DNA from: Clostridia bacterium
GTDB lineage: Bacteria > Bacillota > Clostridia > UBA1381 > UBA9506
Direction: 5' to 3'
NCBI GenBank assembly: GCA_017546245.1
Contig: JAFYXI010000021.1
Coordinates: forward strand, 1 to 64,000
DNA length: 64,000 bases
The notes under the pieces are model-generated. The model saw only the letters and a list, made by a program, of their open reading frames with translations, had not been told where the DNA came from and did no database searches. Position 1 is the stretch's first letter. Every line of letters starts with the position of its first letter. Positions 53,122 through 61,300 of this stretch are shown in pieces. Both the position numbers and the translations under genes were made by a program.

Positions 53122-54344
53122 CCCTTTATGATTTCAATAATTATATCTTGTTCTTCGGGTGTCATGTTAATATCCGACGGCAAGCACAGACCACGATTAA
53201 ATATGTCTGCACCCACATCTGTTACCTTACCTGTATCTATGTATGCGTTTGTCTGGCATCTGCCATCACCTGCTACTGTTACAAACGGATTCATTCTGTA
53301 AATCGGCTGCATATGCATAGGCTTCCATATTGGGCGACCCTCTGCATTATATTTTGCAAGCTCTTCTAAAATCTCTGTCGGAGAAGTTTTGCCCTCTTCT
53401 TTTAAATAAAGAGCATCATTTTCGCCGCGCACCTGCTTTGCCATCGCCTCTTCGTTAATCAAAAGACAAGAAAGCCAGAAGTTCGGCTCCATAACGTCCT
53501 CTATGTACGGATTCATAGATACCGGTAAATCTTTAAATCCCTCTTTATATCTTAAATAAATTGCTTTTTTACGTGCGATATGCTCATCTAAATATTTGTA
53601 CTGTCCGCGAACAACACCTGCAATTACGTTGCTCATGCGGTAGTTATAGCCTACCTCCTCGTGCTGATACCACGGGGCGTTTTCTCGGCTTTGTGTTGAC
53701 CATTTGCGTGCTCTGTCGGCAGCCTCTTTGTCATCAGTCATCAGCATTCCGCCCGATGAACCTGTAATAATTTTATTGCCGTTAAACGAAATTACAGTAT
53801 ATTTTCCGTAAGTTCCCGTCTGTTTTCCTTTATAGGTTGCACCTAACGATTCGGCAGCATCTTCAATTAAAACTGCGCCGTGTTCATCACAGATAGCTTT
53901 AATTTCATCAAGCTTTGCAGGAACACCGTAAAGATTGGCAACAACTACAACCTTGACATCGGGGTAAAGCTCAAATGCCTTTTTAAGAGCTTTAGGGTCC
54001 ATATTCCATGTTTCTGCTTCACTGTCGATAAATACAGGAATTCCGCCTTCGTACACAACAGGATTTACTGTTGCACTAAAGGTCATATCGGTACAAAAAA
54101 CCTTGCTTCCCTGCTTTACACCCGCAAGCTTCATTGCAAGATGCAAAGCTGCAGTGCCTGCCGAAAGACCTACAGCATATTTACAGCCTACATATTCGCA
54201 GGTGAGCCTTTCAACCTCGTTAATGTTTTCACCTACAGTAGACATCCAGTTAGTTTCATACGCCTCGGTTACATAACGGATTTCTTCTCCATGCATAGTA
54301 GGTGTTGCTAACCATACTTTCTTTTCAAACGGTTTAATGTTCAT
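53112..54344 (-). CDS. DegT/DnrJ/EryC1-family sugar aminotransferase (PglE-like)
   Basis: About 410 residues from ATG 54344 (GAAGGATG upstream; frames open further to 54383). A PLP enzyme: SAGTAALHLAMKLAG (about 62-76), DAAESLGATYKG (about 160), PLP Lys in SFNGNKIITGSSGG (about 187) and VGYNYRMSNV. It aminates a 4-keto sugar nucleotide, feeding the acetyltransferase two genes on. No UDP-GlcNAc 4,6-dehydratase (PglF) is in the window, so the keto substrate must come from elsewhere. It is first in the operon and overlaps the next gene by 10 bp. Confidence 0.92.
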   Translation of the reverse strand: MNIKPFEKKVWLATPTMHGEEIRYVTEAYETNWMSTVGENINEVERLTCEYVGCKYAVGLSAGTAALHLAMKLAGVKQGSKVFCTDMTFSATVNPVVYEGGIPVFIDSEAETWNMDPKALKKAFELYPDVKVVVVANLYGVPAKLDEIKAICDEHGAVLIEDAAESLGATYKGKQTGTYGKYTVISFNGNKIITGSSGGMLMTDDKEAADRARKWSTQSRENAPWYQHEEVGYNYRMSNVIAGVVRGQYKYLDEHIARKKAIYLRYKEGFKDLPVSMNPYIEDVMEPNFWLSCLLINEEAMAKQVRGENDALYLKEEGKTSPTEILEELAKYNAEGRPIWKPMHMQPIYRMNPFVTVAGDGRCQTNAYIDTGKVTDVGADIFNRGLCLPSDINMTPEEQDIIIEIIKGCF

Positions 54345-54379
54345 ACGCATTTCATCCTTCACTGTTTTTACTTTAATTA

Positions 54380-54571
54380 TCATGCATAGTCTAAAGCTAA
54401 AGGTTTACTTTCTTCGTCAAAAGCAAGTCCTATCTGATGTAACATTTCAAGTCTGCTTTTATTAAAATTCCCTTTTAAATACATTTTTCTTCGTTCTGTC
54501 AGATAAATAACAGCAGCTTTTTTGCAGTCTTCAAACCTCTTTACTGCAACATTATGAGTGCATGAATTATG
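54380..54571 (-). pseudogene. Remnant of a helicase-associated-domain protein
   Basis: A short open frame without a start codon ends at TGA 54380-54382. Its roughly 57 readable residues include FEDCKKAAVIYLTERRKMYL and FNKSRLEMLHQIGLAFD, which has the look of the last helicase-associated (HA) repeat found in long bacterial helicases. The upstream frame is closed by a stop at 54572-54574. It lies within the leader of the polysaccharide operon, just before the aminotransferase gene, so a rearrangement placed a helicase tail here. Family assignment is by pattern only. Confidence 0.5.
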
Positions 54572-54659
54572 TTAATATAACAAAATGCTCGTTTTTTCGC
54601 CTTTAAGCAAAAAAGAACCATATTAATTATACGATAATAAAAAGTACCTATATAAAATT

Positions 54660-54688
54660 ATTATAGCATTCGAAATATTAAAAGTCAA
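54660..54688 (-). promoter_or_regulatory. Consensus promoter of the surface-polysaccharide operon
   Basis: Minus strand: TTGACT (54683-54688), 17-bp spacer, TATAAT (54660-54665). The expected start near 54653 leaves a leader of about 300 nt before the aminotransferase ATG, long enough for regulation. Confidence 0.85.
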
Positions 54689-54716
54689 TGGGGTTTAAAG
54701 TATGTAACGCCAAATA

Positions 54717-54759
54717 AGACCAACGCACATTGATTTTTAAATCAAAAATGCATTGGTCT
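54717..54759. terminator. Imperfect hairpin upstream of the polysaccharide promoter
   Basis: AGACCAA (54717-54723) pairs with TTGGTCT (54753-54759), with an inner AT-rich palindrome around TTTTTAAA. It may end leftward transcription arriving from 55133, but it lacks a clear T tract. Confidence 0.4.
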
Positions 54760-54943
54760 GAAAATGATACCTGTTTTTATGTAATTTAATTACGGTATTA
54801 CATTACAGCATATCAGCCAAACTTATTGTTTGCTCAAACGGCATAGAAATTCATTTATGAATTTTTCGTATAGCGTCGTTTTCAAAATAGTTATGTATAT
54901 GTTTTATTCTCTTTTGTTTTAAGTTGTTTTTAAACTGAAATTT

Positions 54944-55085
54944 ATTGCGCAGCTATATGTCTTCCTCTATGGTCAATCGTATAATTTTCTGCACTCTTTT
55001 GGTCACGCGCGAAATTATGTCCTGTGGGTCTGGGTCTTTCCTGCCCGGGCTGTCCCCATCGGCAACAGGTTCAAGCTTGCGCAAT
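54944..55085. repeat. 142-bp GC-richer island bounded by inverted repeats
   Basis: ATTGCGCAGCT (54944-54954) and AGCTTGCGCAAT (55074-55085) are near-perfect inverted ends. The interior is visibly richer in G and C than its surroundings and contains a 43-codon minus-strand frame (TTG 55084 to TAG 54953; includes PVADGDSPGRKDPDPQDIIS). It could be a small insertion or an IS remnant; the frame is not recognised. Confidence 0.4.
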
Positions 55086-55132
55086 TATATTTTTGTCCTG
55101 CTTAGTATCGTAATCACTTTAAACTCTGATTT

Positions 55133-56008
55133 TTAAAAAGGGAACAGCAATTTTATATTTTCCTCCGTTAACGGCTTACCATATTCTGATATTTGAAAAG
55201 CCTCTGCAAATAAGGTGGTTTTACCTGCTGCACCATAACGTTCAATTAATTTATCTCTGTACTTTATTGCAGACGTGGCTTCTCTGTATTCGCTGTTATT
55301 GCTGGCTATAAAGATTTTTAAATCTTCTTCCTTTAAAAAAGTTCCGTCGCGTGGCACTTTAGGGCTGCGCAACCACTCGAGGCGTTCTTTCGGGTCAGTG
55401 GGAACTTGGTCTAACACCCCATTTGTAAACGGCAGCCATTCATAAACCTGAGATACATGGCAGTCAAACATTTCATATTTTTTATCAATAACATCATCCG
55501 TCGGAATAACAATATCTGCCTGAAATACAGGATTTTTAAAGCCATCATAAAAATACATAATCACCGGTGTTTCTTTAAGTGCGCAAACCTCAGGACAGAA
55601 ATTCGGTACTATTAATAGATATGATGCATCCTGAACTAAAAGTGCAACGTTACGATGGTCTGCATGATAATCGTTGTTACGATGTGTAAATATAATATCC
55701 GGATTATATTCGCGGATATATCTGACCATTTTTTTGCGCGTTTCTAAATCTGCAATTACCTCGCAGTCAGGAATATTCATACTGTCATATTCAATACCCG
55801 TCAATTCAGAAACTGCTTTAAATTCACCTTTTCTTCTTTCTCTTATTTTCTCCGGTGACATTTCGTGATGCCCTCCGCAGCCTTCACACACAGACAAAAA
55901 TCTTACATTATGACCGGCTTGTATATATTTAAGTGCAATTCCTCCGCTTCTAAAATCGTTATCATCAGGATGTGCACCTATCATTAAAACCTTTAATTTT
56001 CTTTCCAT
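55133..56008 (-). CDS. PIG-L/LmbE-family deacetylase
   Basis: A 291-residue cytoplasmic zinc-dependent de-N-acetylase. The metal site is visible: GAHPDDND (residues about 11-18) and HADHRNV (about 117). It removes acetyl from an amino sugar such as GlcNAc in a glycoside or from a related substrate. It is followed leftward by the non-coding stretch. It lies 90 bp from a Gfo/Idh/MocA gene and probably works on amino-sugar-containing oligosaccharides. Confidence 0.9.
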   Translation of the reverse strand: MERKLKVLMIGAHPDDNDFRSGGIALKYIQAGHNVRFLSVCEGCGGHHEMSPEKIRERRKGEFKAVSELTGIEYDSMNIPDCEVIADLETRKKMVRYIREYNPDIIFTHRNNDYHADHRNVALLVQDASYLLIVPNFCPEVCALKETPVIMYFYDGFKNPVFQADIVIPTDDVIDKKYEMFDCHVSQVYEWLPFTNGVLDQVPTDPKERLEWLRSPKVPRDGTFLKEEDLKIFIASNNSEYREATSAIKYRDKLIERYGAAGKTTLFAEAFQISEYGKPLTEENIKLLFPF

Positions 56009-56098
56009 AAATTAAGTATAACACACTTATTCAGATATGTGTTATTTCTCCTTTCCGCTTCGATTTTTATTTGCAAGCCTTTTTATTTTATATCTGCT

Positions 56099-57115
56099 TT
56101 AACTAAGCTTTATATGCTTGCCGTTTTCGTTGCTTTCGTAGATTGCTTCTACAATTTGCTGATTAAATATGCCTTGCTCGGCTGTTACAGGCACTGCAGA
56201 ATTTTCTAAAATCGCTTTTGAAAAGCCATCTATTTCTTTGGTATACATATTGCCGCTAACATACTCTAATGCAGACGCACTAACAACATCATTTTCATTT
56301 TTTGTAATGGTAACAATCCCCTCTTCAACCTGACTTATGCTGCCAACCGCCGATATACTTCCTTTTGTTCCGAAAATCTCAAATTTACAGCCTACGAAAT
56401 CAGGTATATTAAAGTTTGCTTCAACAGTAAATAAAGCTCCGTTATTCATACGCATAACAGCACTTGCGGCATCCTCTGTGTCAGGATACTGAAAAACCTG
56501 ATTGCCGCCCATTGCAGTTATTTCTGTTGCACAAAGCGATGTCATATACTGCAAAAGGTCTATGCAGTGAATGCCCATATCCATCATAGCACCACCGCCT
56601 GAAAATGCCTTTGTCTGTCTCCACTTTATAGGAGATACCGGCGACCAGCAGTTAAACTTAGCATACGCAGAAATAATTTCGCCAATCGAACCTTTTTCAA
56701 TTTCCTCTTTTATTCTGCGATGCGCATCATGAAAACGCATCATAAATCCAACACCAAGCTTAACACCTTTCTTAGAACAATAATCAGCTATTTCCTTTGC
56801 TTCTTTTACTGTTATTCCCATTGGTTTTTCAAGCAATATATGCTTTCCTGCATCTGCTGCAGCAAACACCTGCTCTTTATGGCAAAATACCGGTGTAGCT
56901 ATATAAATTGCATCAATATCCTGTCGTGCCAAAAGCTCGTATTCGTCTGTATAGCTATGCTCGATATTATATTTTTCTTTCACTTTAGCTGTGCTCTCGG
57001 GATTTTTATCCATAACAGCAACACACTCTGCGTTTTCGCAAAGCAACATTCCCGGAATGGTTCTTCTGTCAGCAATACCGCCACAGCCTATTACACCCCA
57101 TTTGATTTTTTTCAT
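56099..57115 (-). CDS. Gfo/Idh/MocA-family oxidoreductase
   Basis: A 338-residue NAD(P)-dependent sugar oxidoreductase: Rossmann GVIGCGGIADRRTIPGM (about 7-23), LLEKPMGITVKEAKEIADYC (about 93-112), GGAMMDMGIHCIDLLQYM (about 173-190, catalytic His). It is similar in type to the gene at 16580 but not a recent copy. Substrate unknown; the neighbouring GH105 and deacetylase suggest a uronic-acid or amino-sugar derivative. Confidence 0.9.
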   Translation of the reverse strand: MKKIKWGVIGCGGIADRRTIPGMLLCENAECVAVMDKNPESTAKVKEKYNIEHSYTDEYELLARQDIDAIYIATPVFCHKEQVFAAADAGKHILLEKPMGITVKEAKEIADYCSKKGVKLGVGFMMRFHDAHRRIKEEIEKGSIGEIISAYAKFNCWSPVSPIKWRQTKAFSGGGAMMDMGIHCIDLLQYMTSLCATEITAMGGNQVFQYPDTEDAASAVMRMNNGALFTVEANFNIPDFVGCKFEIFGTKGSISAVGSISQVEEGIVTITKNENDVVSASALEYVSGNMYTKEIDGFSKAILENSAVPVTAEQGIFNQQIVEAIYESNENGKHIKLS

Positions 57116-57240
57116 TTTAATTATCCTTTCGATGTTTATTTAAGAACTCCTGTATTTTCAAAAAAATTTCCGTCTTTTATTGCATAATTTTTTCCTATGA
57201 TTTTCAAATATAGTATCCGTAACTGTCATAACCGTTTTCT

Positions 57241-57272
57241 AAAAAGAGGCTGTAAATTCACAGCCTCTTTTA
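57241..57272 (-). terminator. Terminator after the GH105 gene
   Basis: Stem AAAAGAGGCTGT/ACAGCCTCTTTT with a short AAATTC loop, followed on the minus strand by TTTTTAG. It separates the GH105/S-layer operon from the downstream oxidoreductase gene. Confidence 0.9.
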
Positions 57273-57284
57273 CATTTTAAATGA

Positions 57285-58367
57285 TTACGCAATTTTTGCA
57301 ATTTCCGCACACATGAGTAAAAATGCACCCATTCCATGCAAATCGTTAACACTTGTCGGTCTTTCGATATATCCCTGATAATCTAAAACACCAGTTCCGA
57401 TGCATACGCCGCTTATAAATAAATCGTCGTTTTTAACTTCGACAAACTTGCGGATAATATTTTCAAAACCGGCTTTAACATTTTCGAGCCACTCTGGCTT
57501 GCCTACGCCCAGCCTTACAGATTTTGCAAGAGCATATGTAAACAAGCAGGAGCAAGATGCTTCTAACCAGTTGCCATCTTTGTCGCCTTTGTTTACAACC
57601 TGATACCACAGTTTTTCATTTTTGTCCTGATACTTTATCAGAGCCTCTAAAACTTCTCTTTCGATTTCAGCCAGTTTTTTATAGTCATCGCTGGTTTTAT
57701 CCATCTGTTCCATAATATCAAGAATTGCCACAACATACCATCCGAGCGCTCTGCCCCAAAATTCAGGAGCAAGACCGGTTTCGCTATTTGCCCAAGGCAT
57801 TTCTTTTGATGAATCCCAAGCATGATATAAAAGCTTTGTTTCTTTATCCTGCATATGCTCATGCATTAAAAATGCCTGATTTGCTGCCTCTTTTATATAA
57901 GAAGGGTCGTTAAAATTTTTAGCATAAATTGCCTGCAAAGGTCCTGCCATATAAAGCCCGTCGAGCCACATTTGTTGTGCTTTCCACAGCATATGCCAAA
58001 ATCCGCCGTATTCATTTCTTCTCCAGTTGCGGATATTTAACAGCATCATATGCAAGGTTTCGGAATATTTTTCATCTCCCGTGCGTTCATACAGCGGGAA
58101 TAATAAAATTCCCGCCATATAGTCATCAAGTGCACCAAGGTTATAGTGGTCAATACGCTTAGGAGCAACAACAATGCTGTCAACCCAAGTTTTCATATAT
58201 TCATAGTATTTTTCATCACCGCATACTGAATACACATTCATCATTCCGGAAAGAAACACACCGGCGTGATAGTGAAAACCACCCTTTGGCGGAAGGTCTT
58301 CTGCCTTAAATTTACGCATCATTGTATCGCACGCTAATTTTCCGTATTTTAATGCTTCGTTTTGCAT
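57285..58367 (-). CDS. GH105 unsaturated rhamnogalacturonyl/uronyl hydrolase
   Basis: A 360-residue (alpha/alpha)6-barrel cytoplasmic enzyme of the YteR/YesR type. Signs are GALDDYMAGILLFPLYERTG (about 65-85, catalytic Asp), FWGRALGWYVVAILDIMEQM (about 215), and the C-terminal CIGTGVLDYQGYIERP and NDLHGMGAFLL that close the active site. It removes unsaturated galacturonate or glucuronate from lyase products. AAGGAG precedes ATG 58367. It lies only 11 bp after the giant SLH protein gene, an unusual pairing of a cytoplasmic hydrolase with a surface protein. Confidence 0.9.
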   Translation of the reverse strand: MQNEALKYGKLACDTMMRKFKAEDLPPKGGFHYHAGVFLSGMMNVYSVCGDEKYYEYMKTWVDSIVVAPKRIDHYNLGALDDYMAGILLFPLYERTGDEKYSETLHMMLLNIRNWRRNEYGGFWHMLWKAQQMWLDGLYMAGPLQAIYAKNFNDPSYIKEAANQAFLMHEHMQDKETKLLYHAWDSSKEMPWANSETGLAPEFWGRALGWYVVAILDIMEQMDKTSDDYKKLAEIEREVLEALIKYQDKNEKLWYQVVNKGDKDGNWLEASCSCLFTYALAKSVRLGVGKPEWLENVKAGFENIIRKFVEVKNDDLFISGVCIGTGVLDYQGYIERPTSVNDLHGMGAFLLMCAEIAKIA

Positions 58368-58378
58368 ATTTAAACTCC

Positions 58379-61300
58379 TTATTCTGTCAGCTCATTGTTA
58401 GTTTCATCTTCAATATTCTCGTTTACAGTTTGTTCTTCTGTAGTATTATCAGAATTTTCTATATCGAAAATTCTGATAAATTCATAAAGCATTTTTGCAG
58501 CCTCGGCTCTTGTTGCATTCTTTAACGGAAGAAGCTTGCCATCACTACCGTTTATAACCCCGGCAGCACTTAAGAATGCAATTGCTTCTTTTGCATATTC
58601 AACGGTATCATCAAAATCTGCAAATTCCGTAATTTGCTCGGTCTTTGTATCGATACCGTATTTTTTTGCAAGGTTGCATAAAATTACGGCTATATCCTGA
58701 CGTGTGATGTTAACCCCTGCCCCAAAGGTTTTCTCACTCATTCCGTTAATTATACCGTTTTCAAAAGCCGCTGATATTTCTTTAAAGAACCAGTCATTTT
58801 CTGTTACATCGCTGAAAACATTTACATTATTTGTTGCCTCTAACTTTGCAAGACGAACAATCATAGCTGCAAATTCTTCTCTTTTAACATTTGCATTCGG
58901 TGCAAAAGCATTTTCTGAAACACCTTTAATAATACCTTTTTCGCCAAGAGCATAAACTGCTTCTTTTGCCCATTCGTGTGAACCCAAGTCATTAAATTTT
59001 TCAGCAGGTACAGAAGGTGTTTGTGTAATTGTCGGCACCGTCTGAATGGCATTGGATTTTATAACATTACCGCCGGTGCTGCCACCGCCACCGCCTCCTC
59101 CGCCATTGCTTGAAGAAGCTTTGGTGACCGTAAATGTATATTCTTTTGTTTCGTACACACTGCCATATGTAAATGTTGCCATAAGTGTAGCTGTTGCACT
59201 GCTTGGTCTTGAGCTGACTAAAGAACCGTCTGAATTTATTACGGAAAGGCTATTTGAAATCCATATAATTTCTACACCATCAACTGACGACGGAAGATCA
59301 ACATCTTCTGATATTGTTTCCGGAATCTCTACACCTGCCATAGCTTTTCTTACTTTCTGTAAGTCTGTCAGAGTTTCGGTATGAATAACCTTTACTGCAT
59401 AAGTTTTAGTTTCGGTTACGTTACCGCAAGTTATTGTTGCAGTTAATTTAACCTCTGTATCTTTATCTACCGGATAAACTCTGCCCTCTGAATCAATTAC
59501 CTTATCATTACTGCTTTCCCATTTAACTTCAGCATTTCCATAGCCTTTTAACAGTTTGATATCCGATGAAGTTGATGCAGGAACACTTATCCTTTTTATA
59601 GTTTCAGCTACTAAATCTTCATCAGTTGCTCCAACTTTCATTACCTTAAATGACAGTTGTTTAATATCATTTGCCGCAAATATGCCTGCTTGCTGCGAAA
59701 GTTCAGCTGTCATTGTTACATTCTTATTCGACATATTATATGCCGGTCTTGTAACTGTACCATCAGCAGCTATAACGCTTTCATCAGATGAACTCCATAT
59801 TATATTTGTATTTCCCAAAGCAGTCGGAAGTTCTATCTTATCTCTTTCAACAACTGTGTTGATTGACTCAAGCTGTGTATAAGCATCTGCCATAAGGTCG
59901 TTTAAAAAGTATAGTTTTATATTATCAAGATACATTATAAAGCTATCTTCTGTGTCGTTTCTGAAATCGAAACGCAACACACCCTGACCTACACCATTGG
60001 TCTCTGACGGATCCTGATACCACGGTGCTCTGCACACATGGACACCATTTACATAAATATCGTAGTATCTGTCCTCGGCTTTAGTAGCTGTTGTATCAGT
60101 AGCTATCGTAAGCTTGAACCATTCATCCAAAGGAATGGCATTATCTAAAACATCAACATTTCTTACTTTCATAGACTTATCGCCGTATAAGTCTATGACG
60201 CAAAATTCTTTGCTCATTCCGGTAAGCAGACGGAATCTTGTATAAGTAAAGTTTCTTGGCAGTTTAATATCTGTCTCAGCAACAAGGAATCCACCCTTCG
60301 CCTGACTTAGGGCAAGACCATTGTAAACCTTAGTATCATTTGAACTGTATTCCGGGTTATTTTCATACTTTAAAATCTTGTTTTCGGGGTTTTCCGGATC
60401 TTCTGCACATCTGAATAATGTAGAGTTATTCGGCGGATACTGTTTGTATCTTAATGTAGCTCCTACCGGGAACATATAATCCCCAAACGGCCACTTAAAT
60501 GTATCCAGACCATCCTCTAATGCCGGCGTAGGTACATTAAAGAATGATACATTTGCAGTTATCTTACCATCAAAACCGGCCTTTAAATTATCTGCATTAA
60601 TACTTCCTGTAATTGTAAACGGACCGGTTCCTGTACCAATCGAAGTTGTATCCCATGTTACAGTTTCAAATCCCTTCATGCCATTTTCATATACACAGCC
60701 AATTTTTTCAGGCAGGTCAGAAACATTTTTAACTATTATATCAAAGCTTGTTTTTCCATCGGGATAATCCGCAGCCGCTATTGCTGATTCTTCTACTGTA
60801 AGTCTTAAAGAAACAAGCACTCCATCATTTCCGACGATTTCAGGATAACCTATAACATATCCTGAATATGTAGTTTCTCCAGCAACATCCGTTCTGGCAA
60901 TACTGTCTCCCCAATTTACTTCCATATACTTGATTTTGCCGCTTTCCATAAGTACCGGAACTGTGGTTGGGAATGAATATGCCTCGTTAAGTGAAAGCGT
61001 TTCTTCAATCGGCTCTACACTAACCGGCTTGTCTTCGCTTACTGTAAGTGTATAAATTACCTCATTATCATAGCCGTTTACGGTTCCTGTGTATGTAAAT
61101 ACACCGGCTTTTGAAGTATCTGCAACACCATTCCATGTAACACTCATTTCCTTTTCATTGCTGCCGCTTTCATCTGCTTCTGACATAACAGCAATAATAC
61201 TTGACGGAAGTGTATAGTCATTTCCAACATAGATCTTTTCAACATTTGAACAAGATTCAGGCTTTATAGACTCAATGGTACGTGCATCAACATCAACAGT

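Larger units (their letters stand above)
54384..55132. other. About 750-bp non-coding stretch upstream of the polysaccharide operon
   Basis: It holds a helicase remnant at the left, a consensus leftward promoter at 54660-54688, a hairpin at 54717-54759 and a small inverted-repeat-bounded island at 54944-55085. Otherwise it is AT-rich with no supported gene. A plus-strand 63-codon frame at 54945-55136 is judged spurious. Confidence 0.75.

Noticed and set aside
54945-55136. Plus-strand 63-codon frame
   Set aside because: Poor composition, no ribosome site, and it spans the edge of the inverted-repeat island; the opposite strand reads more like coding sequence.
57116-57284. Small minus-strand frame ending GKNYAIKDGNFFENTGVLK upstream of the oxidoreductase gene
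   Set aside because: About 29 codons, no start codon and a stop just before it; it may be a gene remnant but is too short to support.
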